From: Rodentolepis nana
Lineage: Eukaryota; Platyhelminthes; Cestoda; Cyclophyllidea; Hymenolepididae
Reading direction: 5' to 3'
Assembly: GCA_900617975.1 (NCBI GenBank)
Contig: UZAE01001737.1
Location: 1 to 11,737, forward strand
DNA length: 11,737 nt
Shown: piece by piece, positions 1 through 9,400 of the stretch
Layout of the letters: each line of letters begins with the position of its first letter
Numbering within the stretch: position 1 is the stretch's first letter
Notes under the pieces: generated by a model
The model's input: the letters and a program-made list of their open reading frames with translations, nothing else
The model's database searches: none
What the model was told of the DNA's origin: nothing
Program-made: the position numbers and the translations under genes

Positions 1-72
1 GCTTCCCCCAAGGGTGGGGGGGGGGTACATTTATAGCAATTTCAAAACAAAATATCAAAATGGGTAAATTGT

Positions 73-78
73 TTTATT
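73..78 (-). promoter_or_regulatory. Poly(A) signal AATAAA for METTL25
   Basis: A canonical AATAAA hexamer reads on the minus strand about 70 bases after the METTL25 stop codon, in an AT-rich 3' flank. The distance and orientation suit a short 3' UTR. Confidence 0.6.
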
Positions 79-146
79 AATAAGTACTCAAATGGGGTCA
101 TTTCGAAAATAGTCCTCTACAAACTTAAACATTCATGAAAACTCCA

Positions 147-755
147 TCAGACAGTCTTTTTCACAGCCACAAGCGCCATACATCTCGGTGATTGGAAAGG
201 GTCAAATAGCCTCACAAGTGATGCATATCCAACCTCCGAACAGCTTTCCAAACTCCACAGCCTATCCGCAAGTATTAATGCCTCAAGTAGGGGCTGAATA
301 AGCTGCTGCAATGCTGTCAGCCCCGGCAAAAGATCCCATACTTTGTCGCCACCTTTTGTCAACCAAATCAACTCCTCTACATCTACGCGTGCAGTACTAC
401 CGGACTTTGCGATCGCTTCCAGACTTCGCCAGTGGTCATTCAGCTCTGGTAGTGGTTGCTTAATAGAATTCAGATTTGATTGACTTGGGAGTGTAATAAC
501 AGGAGGAAGACGTGTAAGGCGTTTAAGTGAAGAAATATTTTCCAACGGGGCTGAACGAGGGTTGAGGTGAACTTCAAGAAGGGATCGAATGAAAACCCGA
601 ACCCGGTGTTCATAGATTTCAGAGGGAGTCCAGTGTGACCACTGCTGAGGAGACCATTGACATGCTAACCGCAGTGCTACGGTCATTTTTAGAGACTTTT
701 CAGCTGAGGGTGGGCAACGTTGTAGAGCAGAACGCAACTTCAAACTGAGAGGAAA
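147..755 (-). CDS. METTL25: METTL25 terminal exon
   Basis: The acceptor is CTATTTTTCAG|TTT. Continuous reading of 202 codons ends at TGA (149-147). Features include a KMTVALRLACQ helix followed by a QWSPQQW tail, a region with YEHRVRVFIRSLLEV, and a C-terminus with EALILADRL and LFDPFQSPRCMALVAVKK, which closely resembles the METTL25 C-terminus. I see no sign of an internal intron. Confidence 0.9.
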   Translation of the reverse strand, partial: FPLSLKLRSALQRCPPSAEKSLKMTVALRLACQWSPQQWSHWTPSEIYEHRVRVFIRSLLEVHLNPRSAPLENISSLKRLTRLPPVITLPSQSNLNSIKQPLPELNDHWRSLEAIAKSGSTARVDVEELIWLTKGGDKVWDLLPGLTALQQLIQPLLEALILADRLWSLESCSEVGYASLVRLFDPFQSPRCMALVAVKKTV

Positions 756-3700
756 CTGAAAAATAGAAAACATGCTTAATTATTTTCTTTACGCTTTCTT
801 TTCCATTTTCCTTCTTGATAAGTGAAAATCGTATATCAGGAAAGCACATTCTAAGAAGAGAATATTTTAATTTGTCACATGAAGCTTAATCTCAAGGAGA
901 ATAATGAAAAATTGGGAAACCTGCCAAGCACTTTAATCCAATGATACTGCAATATCTTGGTAAGAATGAATCATTATGACCCTTTGCCACTTAACCCCTT
1001 TCTAACGATCAGACAGACAACTTCTAACGATCAAAACGAAGACCTCTTTCTCCTCCATTGGTTTCTTCGGTAACCAGAAAAAGAGCATTGAAGCAATTTT
1101 TTATCAGATACAGGCATTGAAATAAAAACCAAGTACTCGAGAAAGGCATTCTGTTCATGACAAGGAAATATTCGAATCAATACATTCTTGCCCAATTCTG
1201 AATTCAAGTCCAAGGAGAGCTAGGTAGCTTGTGGTTCAGTAAGCTCTATAAAATAAAGGCCCATTAAATGGTATGGATTTCAAAGAGATGAAAATGGTCT
1301 ATGAAGATGCTTATATGGAAATATTAGGTTGGCAACTAAGTCATTGCCCATTTCAAATAAGAAGGCAAATTCGGACTTTATGTTTAAAAATATAACTTTT
1401 TTCAATTAGATATTGGCCGTTCTTGTCGATGACCTTTTTCCATCGTTCTGGCAGAGTAAAAATTCCCCCTTCGTAAAATGTCTGGTCTTTGCTATTAAAA
1501 AACTGAATTAGGTGTGATCCGACATCATCCGCGTTGTTAACAATTTTACCATTTAAAGAGTTTTGCATGGAATGAAACAAATGGTAATCCGAAGGGGCAA
1601 GGCCAGGGCTATATGGTGGGTGTTACAAAACATCCCAACCCAGTTCCAATAAATTTTGCCGAGTAACCAAAGCTGTGTGCGGGGGCCTTGCGTTATCATG
1701 ATGGAAAACAACACCCTTCCGATTTGATAATGCCAGCCGCTTATCTTCAATTGCATCCTTCAGTTTTTCGAGTTCTTCAACATACACATTTGAATTTATC
1801 GTTTGGTTCTGCGGCATGAGTTCAAAATACAAAATTCCTTTGTGATCCCACCAGACTGACAGCATAATCTTTTTTTGGTGAATTCCTGCTTTTGATACTG
1901 TTTGGGCTGGTTGATCTTGCTTCACCCATGATCTCTTGCGAGTAACATTGTTATTAATATAAACTATCCACTTTTCGTCGCCAGTAACTAGGTTCTTCAG
2001 AAATGGATCATTCTCATTCTCATTGCGTTCAGTAGCGGCGAATCACAGATGCTAATCCGTTGCGTCAAATGAATTTCCTTTAACTGGTGAGGGATCCATA
2101 AATCAAGTTTCTTGACATAACCATGGGTTTTTCATTTTTTTTCGATGCATGTATGCGACACATTGAGCTTCTCTGCAATATCTCGTGTTGTGCTGTGACG
2201 ATTTGAATCGACAATGGCCTTGATATGGGTTTCTCCACTTCGACTGGGCGGCCAGATCGTTGTGAATTTTTCAGTGAAAAATCACCGGAAAGAAATCTTT
2301 CAAACCAATTTCGACACTGCCTTTCTTTTAAGGCGGCTTCATCTCCATATACGGCACATAACTTCTTTTGTGCTTGCGATGCGTTCTTGCCTTTTCGGAA
2401 GTAATACAATAAAATGTGTCGGAAGTGCACATCCTGTTCTTTCATTTTTAAATTGGGATAAAAACAAAACTAAAGAACTAAAAAAAAAAATTTTTTACTA
2501 ATTAACTTAGAAGCCCAAACAGTAAGAAAAAAATATAGGTTAGATGCTCTGGCCACGTTAACAAAACAAAAGAAAGTATAGAGTGAATCTGTCAACAAAA
2601 CGGCAATGACTTAGTTGCCAACCCAATATATTAACAAAACAATAGAATTAATAATAGAGCTCTCCCAAACGTAACCCTTGAATTAAGGATTCGTATCCTG
2701 CCACACTTAGCAAGCTTAAAGCAAAATTATTATCGCCATTTTATCCGAGGAAGTGCTACAAGCATGCTCACACTCTTAACAACGGTTTCAACAAAATGGT
2801 CATCCTTTCTCAAAATGAGCAGGATTAAAAAAATTGCCCATGACCAATTAGCCACATAGAATCATAATCCGATCGTCTTGCTAGCATGGAAAACTCCGGT
2901 AGCATTCTCATCCCGACTGTAATGAGGTTTCTCACATGGTGAAAAATAGACCTATTCTAAAATCTTATTGCCAGATTGCAAAATGATTGAAATAGAGGAT
3001 CGTGCAGAGAGATCTATATGCTCAAAGGTTAACAAACGATCCAAATTATTTGACACACTATGAAATCCAGAAATCAGTTGTTTCAATGCTACTAGAGGCA
3101 CAATAGAACTGAGAGCTTAAGTTAAAGCAAAGACCAAAAAGCATCATGCGAACCTCAAGGCCACAAATTCTTGAGAGTTAAGAAACTGTAGACGAAGATA
3201 ATCAAGTTTCCCTAAAGCTTTAGTAATTTTAAACAGTTTAGAAATGACCTACCTAATGAGATCATGAAATCATTGAAAAATTCTAATTTTATGAAATTTA
3301 ATGGTCTCTAGCTATAATACCTAAAGCCTGTTCAGAAATAAAGCGATTAGAGCAAAAAAAGTAGAAACTGATTCATACAGAAAAGTTTTGACACCCAGAA
3401 TCTCGAAGGGACATTTTATGGTAGCAGCAACCAACAAGAACAATGCCCTGTGCATTTGAATCCACGTGAAACAATTTCAGAGCTGCTTCACTCAAGTCGC
3501 CACAGCAGTGAAGTCCACAGAGAATATAACCTCCATCCAGATCATCAGCATTTAGTACCTCTGAAAGTCTGTGAGAAAAGAACACTTTGATTAAGATCAG
3601 AAAAATGAAACAGAAATTACCCAACAAAATGCTATAACCTACTGTCCTTTAAACTGGTCGATATTAGACTTTTCAATTCGAGATAAAACTCGAATAAGTC

Positions 3701-4526
3701 GCTTTTTAGGTTCTTGTTCTTTAGATTCCATATTCAAAGCAGTAGAGTGAAGTTTAGGATCGGCTTCCACGGCTATACACCGAATATTTGAGCAGTTAGT
3801 TCCAAGACGTTGCATTACTCGTCGTGGAAGATGACCGAGACCAGAACCAAGGTCAACGAAAGCCATGGGTAATAAGGAAAGCTCAATCCGATAAAGTTGC
3901 ATGTTTTGTGAATCCATTGGACACTCGAAAGGAGCAGTTTGAAAAGTGCTCATCTTATCACTATCGCAAGGATTACAGGCAATTATCGCTGAATTTTGGA
4001 GGAGATCACAGAGAAATGCAGACATGATTTCAGTCTCATGATGCTTTTTCTGTTTAACTTTTCGTGGAGCTGCCTTCGCCGGTTCAATGTTGTAGAACAG
4101 ATAACCTGCTGACTTATTAAGACTCAAAACGCCATTGGATGCACTCTGAGATGCAGATGAATCGATTATAGGAGGTGTGTTGGTTGCTGAACGGATAAGT
4201 TCTTGAGTCAAGGTCAAGCATTGAGAAGCGAATGCTTTAAGGGACTCCGGCCAAGACGATGGAGTTTGACCGCTGATAATAAATTGCTAATAAGGAGATG
4301 ACCAATGAATAAAGTGATGTTAAACACAAAAATAAATTTAAGAAAAAAAGTTATTTACTTGCAGATCAGTTATTCTTCCGTTGCACAAAGCGTCTGACCA
4401 ATCTTTTGGACATGCTTCAATAGGGTTGAAATTTGGGCATGACAGGAGCTCAGTCCATTTGAATGTATATAGCCAGGAGTGAGCCGAGAGTAGTGAAAGA
4501 ACTCGGTCTAGCAAGTCGTCACGAGA
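147..4526 (-). CDS. METTL25: METTL25-like methyltransferase, four main exons
   Basis: Spliced from 4526..4359, 4286..3643, 3568..3379 and 755..147; all junctions keep phase (0, 2, 0). The product is about 536 residues plus a start Met, close to the size of metazoan METTL25/METTL25B. Visible motifs, counted from TCT at 4526: the LSAHSWLYTF segment near 13-22, a KKHHE box near 136-140, a SAM-binding motif I (VDLGSGLGHL) at 200-209, an acidic residue after strand 2 (AVEAD), GLHCCGDLS at 289-297, GCCYH at 317-321, FPLS at 335-338 and LFDPFQSPRC at 517-526. The last motif resembles METTL25 more than METTL25B. Family members are predicted class I SAM-dependent methyltransferases; no substrate can be inferred here. 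The first exon has no Met, so the start lies upstream, possibly at 4571. A mariner element sits in the last intron. Confidence 0.9.
1324..1348 (+). repeat. Mariner left inverted repeat
   Basis: This 25-bp terminal repeat matches the right one at 24 of 25 positions; the third base differs (A against G). It is preceded by the TA duplication at 1322-1323. It lies at the 3' end of the transposase reading frame. Confidence 0.93.
1353..2445 (-). pseudogene. Mariner transposase pseudogene
   Basis: Reading starts at ATG 2445. An N-terminal helix-turn-helix region is visible (YYFRKGKNASQAQKKL, then YGDEAALKERQCRNWFERF and QRSGRP). The DD34D catalytic region follows, with VTGDEKWIVY, FHHDNARPPH and LAPSDYHLF. 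The C-terminus has LPERWKKVIDKNGQYL, ending at the stop at 1355-1353. Lesions: a one-base deletion near 2235; TGA at 2134-2132; a frameshift near 2030-2042, next to a repeated AGAATG; TAA at 1625-1623 just before HPPYSPGLAPSD. The second-to-third aspartate spacing is 35 codons rather than 34, from an extra proline codon in ARPPH. In life this enzyme cuts and pastes DNA at TA sites; this copy cannot make it. Confidence 0.93.
2602..2626 (-). repeat. Mariner right inverted repeat
   Basis: This terminal repeat lies upstream of the transposase start, at the 5' end of the element relative to the gene. It reads TTGGGTTGGCAACTAAGTCA on the minus strand and is followed on the plus strand by TA at 2627-2628. 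Confidence 0.93.
3379..3568 (-). CDS. METTL25: METTL25 exon: GLHCCGDLS and GCCYH motifs
   Basis: The acceptor is TTTTCTCACAG with a good pyrimidine tract. The first base completes a codon begun in the previous exon. The 63 whole codons carry GLHCCGDLS and VGCCYHKMS, the two most diagnostic blocks of the METTL25 family. The donor TCT|GTATGA sits just before an in-frame TGA, and splicing to 755 joins NFS to FPLS, matching the family's G-F/Y-P-L/M block. Confidence 0.9.
3643..4286 (-). CDS. METTL25: METTL25 exon: SAM-binding core
   Basis: This 644-bp exon encodes SSWPESLKAF, the KKHHE box and SAM-binding motif I (VDLGSGLGHL). About 60 residues separate KKHHE from motif I, roughly twice the spacing I recall in vertebrate homologues. 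The extra stretch is rich in Met, Asp and Cys. No phase-compatible GT-AG pair is visible inside it, so it looks like coding sequence. The donor is CA|GTAGGT, phase 2, and the next intron is 74 bp (3642-3569). Confidence 0.9.
4359..4526 (-). CDS. METTL25: METTL25 exon: conserved N-terminal segment
   Basis: This is a 168-bp exon of 56 codons, phase 0 at both ends. It encodes the hydrophobic LSLLSAHSWLYTFKW segment and a DWSDAL stretch, both typical of the N-terminus of METTL25 proteins. The donor is CAA|GTAAAT. The following 72-bp intron (4358-4287) has a T-rich stretch and ends TTATTAG. Confidence 0.85.
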
Positions 4527-4568
4527 CTAACATCGGAAGAGGAAAAATGCATGCAATCCACAAATTAC

Positions 4569-4571
4569 CAT
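4569..4571 (-). other. Possible METTL25 start codon at a splice donor
   Basis: An ATG at 4571-4569 is followed directly by GTAATT, and the next in-phase acceptor (GTTAG) is at 4527. Splicing would remove a 42-bp intron and place Met directly before SRDDLLDRV. Phase fits, but 42 bp is shorter than the other small introns here (66-74 bp). A start in a more distant 5' exon, or a trans-spliced leader joined at 4527, would also explain the in-frame TAG just before the exon. Confidence 0.3.
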
Positions 4572-6213
4572 TATGAAAACAGATAATTTTACGGCAAGTG
4601 CAGTGACCGATAGAGAGTCATAAAATTATTGGAAAATATAAAATGGGAATAGCGAAAGTGTTCACACGGCCTTAGAGGAAAAATGGTACACGTCCAACAA
4701 GTAGTTTGAGGTCCAAATGCAACTGACAAAAATGTATAAAAGAACAGGCAGACACGTTAATTAAAAGTTGCAATTATTGATAGTTTAGTATTCAATGAAT
4801 ACCCAAAAAGATCGTAATTAATTACAAAAGTCTGAGCTGTTTTGCAAAAATTAAATATCTTGATAAAAATGTAAGAAATAGTAAAGTACAGTCGTAGATA
4901 CTGATTCAATTCAAAATACATGATTGCTTTTAATAATTAGAACTCACAAATAATATTTTATTAATGAAATAAGTAATGTAAAACTCACGTCGGCTCGAGT
5001 AGGTTATACTATAAGTGGCTAGCCAATTAAAAACGAGTTAAATCTGCGTTTATCAACTATTTCGCATTTCGTTATCTGTTCCTTTTGCAATACTTTGACT
5101 TCTATATTATCCAATATACATCGAATTCAAACCCACTAGAAACATCCAGTAACGGCAAAAGCAATAGTATCTATATGCGTTATATGAATTCAGTAATTAT
5201 TTGCGCATATTCATACTTTATCATGACCTAGTCTTATGGCAGTTCAAAATAGAACTCCCTACTGTCATCTTCCTTGAGACCCTATTTGGCTAATCCGTAA
5301 TAAATATATTCAGTTACAATACCTGTGCAATTCTTTTGAACCCCATCTGATATAATTGCTTTTAACACGAATAGTAGTAATTCGCAACAGTTTACTCAAA
5401 CTTATCACACTAATGTTTATTAAATGAGCATGCCATTCAAAATGTGCTGAACCACATTTGGCGATAATTATTACACTTTTGTTTCATTTCAATCTGTTGA
5501 CTTTCAAGATATATATTAAAGTAGTAGATCGCTTTAATATTTCTTTCCTTCTCTTGGAATAGGGCATCCAAAATAAAACAAAAGAATAACCAATCACGTG
5601 CAGTATTAATATCGAATACCTTTGTGAGTTTTCAAATGTTTACACAAATAGCTACGCTATTTTACGCACCATTCGAAAATTGAATCCCAAGTTGAAACTT
5701 TATAAATAGTAAAAGCCTAGCACTATTTAATCCAAATAAGCGTTAATGTGGTTTTTTCTTCTAACAGTACGGTTTCTTCTAATGCAATAAACTTTTTCTA
5801 AAAAACTCTCTTAGGTCTATTTACTTACTATTCAATGGTATAGGTTTCATTTCCAAACCTTTAGATCTTGTACTTAGCTGTTTATTGATGTTCATTCCTA
5901 AATCCTTTAATAACACTCTCAAGGAACAAAATGGCCCTAAACGATGGCTTTGGTTAGCATTGACTACTGCTAACTTCTTTAAGCATTATTGTGCTTAATA
6001 ACAAAAACCTACACTAAATCCACAATAAAGCATGATTTTAATTTCTAAGATGTTAAATTCTCTGCTGCTTTGCATTATCGTATTCATATAATAAATTCTG
6101 CTTAGGTATATTTTGAATTCCAGAATAGGAAAGAATTCCTAAAGAAGAAGTTGACAAGCATTTGATTTAAAATCTTATTTCTGAACAAATAATTGCCCAT
6201 GGCTTCTAATAAC
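4572..6213. other. AT-rich intergenic region between RFX and METTL25
   Basis: Very AT-rich and stop-dense in all frames, with no reading frame, RNA gene or repeat that I can support. By position it should hold the METTL25 promoter and any non-coding 5' exon. Both genes read leftwards; the gap is too large for a typical tightly spaced operon. Confidence 0.6.
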
Positions 6214-6219
6214 TTTATT
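6214..6219 (-). promoter_or_regulatory. Poly(A) signal AATAAA for RFX
   Basis: AATAAA reads on the minus strand about 145 bases after the predicted RFX stop at 6363. It is the first canonical signal downstream and supports the transcript ending here. Confidence 0.55.
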
Positions 6220-6362
6220 AACCATAACAAACAAATAGCAAAAGAGACTCAAGTAAGACAAATAAGGTCATGAGATTCCGTAGGGAAAGAAATGCCAGTT
6301 GAAATTCGCGAGGTCTCAAAGCGTCCAATGCACAAAAGACCCACTCCAAAATAGTAAACAAA

Positions 6363-6416
6363 TCAATCAGGACTTTCTTCTTTTCCGATGGTAATGCAAA
6401 CCGACTTTCGATTGGC
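6363..6416 (-). CDS. RFX candidate terminal coding exon
   Basis: A very good acceptor, TTTTCTCTTCAG|GCC, follows GAT|GTAAGT at 6807 in phase 0 after a 390-bp intron. The 17-residue tail ANRKSVCITIGKEESPD ends at TGA 6365-6363. The remainder of the exon would be 3' UTR up to AATAAA at 6219-6214. The tail shows no conserved motif. Another frame of this stretch is open for 66 codons, so the choice depends on splicing. Confidence 0.55.
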   Translation of the reverse strand, partial: ANRKSVCITIGKEESPD

Positions 6417-9400
6417 CTGAAGAGAAAATGAACCAATAATAATAATAATTATGTTGAACCATATTTTCCTTGAGAAATTTGGCACTTAAGTTTTGGTGGG
6501 ACACCAAAAATATATGGTCAGCCTATATTCGTTTTTATTACGGCTGCCATTACCCTTATATGTTTTCATTCTAATGCTATTAGGCCAAGGATTATATTTA
6601 ACTTTCTTATTTAACCCAGTTTCTTTAAATTCAAATAGTAATAAGTCATTCTTAAAGCAACACAAGCTTTCAGCTATGTGTGATTGATATAAAACAGGAC
6701 ATTTAAATGGTGCATTTTAACCTGCCTTATGCGCTATTTCATTTATGGGATTCCCCACTAAACCGCCGATTTCTTTTTCATTTCCTCTTTTCTTTACTCT
6801 ACTTACATCTCCCTCATTGACATTCATTATGCTTTGAGATGGAGGAGAAGGCTTTATCGGAATTTGATCAGGAAAGACGGGCAACATATTCATCTGTGGA
6901 AGGACATGCGTGTCAGAAGGTGGCGTTGTTTGTGTAGATTCCATAGTGTTCATAGCAATAGCATCTTCATCCGTGAATGACTGGATACCTAGGGCATTTC
7001 CAGGGAAAGAAAACGATGTCCACATTGAGTCAGAGCCAGCCAGAACCATAGAAGGCAATTTGGTTGTTTGACATCCATCAAAGTAGGTAAACTATAAATA
7101 AAAGTCCTCAAAAATAACAATTTGGTCATTTTTATAAGGCAGATATTTTATTCAGAAGCCGATTACTCACACAGTTGCTTGAAGTAGCTTGTTCCCATGG
7201 TGATTCTGCTTCAAGGTCTCTTGAATTCTCTTCCTCTTCATCCCTACTATTAAATGTAGTTAGCAGTGTCGCCGCTGCAATATCGGCTTCATTTTCATTT
7301 GGCCCTTCTCCTGCAGTACTCGTTAAAGTCACTTCAGACTCTGTGATATTCTTATTCTGCATGTTAGGGCTGGATGAACCTTTGCAGCAAACACAACCTT
7401 CGGGTCTGTGAGGCCCAACGGAGATTGCACTGCTTCGCGAGGGTATAGACAACAGAGGTGATTCTGCTATTTGCTCCAAACGGAAGCTCAGGTACTCATC
7501 ACATAGCATTCGTATGAGATAACAACTGTTAAAACTTGGCGCCGAACGGAGAGTTAATTCGCGGATGAGTAGTGAACTAAAGGCCAAGTACATTCATCCT
7601 CTTCACTTCCATTATTGTCGATATTTACAAATGAGAGCAATAATTACCTGTAATAGTTCCAGACAAGCATGAGTTGCCTTGCTGCATTGGCTCTTTTAGG
7701 TCCGATTACATGTTCGTCCAACCCTCTCAGTACAATTCTATCAAGCCAGGTGACCAAACAAGCCAATGTAGCATTTGGAGATAGTAAATGCTGAAGTTCA
7801 GAATGCAGCTGCACCATAGTCAGTGGGAAACCCATAGATGACTCGAGCTGACTCATCGGTTGTATTGAATCATTGCTGGTCAAATTGGGGAAGGAAGGGA
7901 TTTTCATTCGAGAAGAATTGTTCATTGAGATTTGATTACTCCTATTTGAAATTTCGTGAATGGTTGTAGAAAGGATAGCGACATTGGCAAGCAGACTGCG
8001 TTCACTAAAAAGTGTCCAGGAGGGCAGACAATCACTAGCCCAGGATCCTTGCGCCTATTTAAAATACCACATTTAAAACTTGATAAACATAAACATTGTC
8101 TGATAGCTATGCAGAATTTAACAGTCAGTCTAAAGAGACGACTATTTGTGGCTATGACGCGTAGCGGATAGGCATTATATTGTTATATTCAGTATTACAT
8201 CACATGAATGAATAAAAGAAGAGGTAATTTTCATTCACATTGCATTCCATTACCTCAATACTTGCCAGATCCAGTTTCTGAATGTCCAAGCGCATTTGTT
8301 CTAGCTTTTCAGGTGAATTGAAGACTTGATCAGCAGCACGACTGAGATTTGCTAGACCAATAACGCGCCGTAGGCCTTTTATAAACCCGCTGATTGCCGT
8401 TAATTTGCAGTTAATTAGAGTTGGACTTAAGTGACGAATAGCTGAACGTAAGCAGTGCTACAATGAGGGAAGAAATGCGGATATTGCTGCATCTTAATTG
8501 CTGTTAAAAAAACAGTTATGAGAAAAAAATTCTCATAGGCTTATACTGAAACGTATTTAGTAAATGATTAAATCTTCGTCTGCCAGCAACACAGATATCT
8601 ACTGAAAAGAATTCAGAATTGAAACCATGAGGTCTGGTTAAATTCATAGCTAATATAAGAGGTGGAATATATTTTTACAAAAGAAAAGAATTTGGTTTAT
8701 TACTTGTAAAATTTAGATTTGATAAAACTCTCTCTCTCTCCCTCGCTTCCTCAAACAATTTACAAATCTGAAATACCTAATCGACAATGCTCCTACCATT
8801 CATCAAGCTCATTACAATTAGTGCATTGTGAGAAAAAGTTTCTAAGCTAAGCCGAACAATCACTTGGATGCTATACGGCAATATTTCGGTGTAATTATTG
8901 CTTCATTGGTCTTCTACTAATACGAGTAACTCCTTTGCATGCGTCCTAACTATCCATCAAAGACTGTCAAGACTGACAGTATTTACTCCCTCATTTGACT
9001 TCTATCCGTTGCTTGTAATGTTGATTTCTTGTGTCTTTTAAAAAATGTTATATGTTATATAAGCATAAAGCTTTGAAGAGCGACTCGGATGAAACAAATC
9101 GCACTAATATCCCAACTGGGAATGCCAATACAATGTTTTGAGAGAATAACTTTCGACAAACTTCCCCAAATGCTGTGAGTTTAAAAAAACCTTGCATCTG
9201 CATACCCTCTATGAATTCAAGCGGGCAAGAGGCTGTTGGCTAAAGTTGATTAAGTTTTGTAAGAAGTAATTTTTCAAGAAAAGAAAAATACCACTAAACT
9301 CACCTGTACACGCTTGATCATCATTTTAACCGTGTGCAATAAGGACGGCGGTAAGGACTTTAGGCTGTCACTGACAATAATTTCAAGGAGGGTTTGATAA

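Larger units (their letters stand above)
1324..2626 (-). mobile_element. Mariner element (mellifera/cecropia-like), complete but degenerate
   Basis: Length is 1303 bp, the usual size of a full mariner. The ends are inverted repeats beginning TTAGGTTGGCAACTAAGTCA (left, plus strand) and TTGGGTTGGCAACTAAGTCA (right, read on the minus strand). TA dinucleotides at 1322-1323 and 2627-2628 form the target-site duplication. The internal minus-strand sequence encodes a decayed transposase similar to the SETMAR/mariner family. The element is in the last intron of the METTL25 gene and in the same orientation. Confidence 0.95.
756..3378 (-). other. Last METTL25 intron, hosting a mariner element
   Basis: This 2623-bp intron is far longer than the other METTL25 introns (42?, 72 and 74 bp). 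Half of it is the mariner at 1324-2626. The flanks, 756-1321 and 2629-3378, are AT-rich and hold no recognisable exon. A 12-base direct repeat (TTCTAACGATCA) occurs at 1000-1011 and 1022-1033. Both splice sites are intact, so the insertion does not disrupt coding sequence. Confidence 0.8.

Noticed and set aside
1031..1213. Minus-strand 60-codon frame in the last METTL25 intron
   Set aside because: No homology recognised; METTL25 exons on either side join in phase without it.
2214..2501. Plus-strand 95-codon frame inside the mariner
   Set aside because: It is antisense to the transposase helix-turn-helix region.
2612..2622. RFX X-box-like half site (GTTGCCAACC) at the mariner end
   Set aside because: It is part of the conserved mariner inverted repeat; an RFX binding role would be coincidence and only a half site is present.
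2680..2705. Possible tRNA T-arm (GGATTCGTATCC)
   Set aside because: The stem-loop has a 4-base loop, not 7, and no anticodon arm or acceptor stem can be placed around it.
6218..6418. Minus-strand 66-codon hydrophobic frame after the TTCTCTTCAG acceptor
   Set aside because: It needs a phase-2 donor; the strong upstream donor is phase 0, giving another frame that stops at 6363. Kept only as an alternative.
6493..6687. Plus-strand 64-codon hydrophobic reading frame
   Set aside because: It lies in the last RFX intron or 3' region, on the opposite strand, is AT-driven, and shows no recognisable domain.
7175..7411. Plus-strand 78-codon Ser-rich frame
   Set aside because: It is the antisense shadow of the acidic RFX tail exon.
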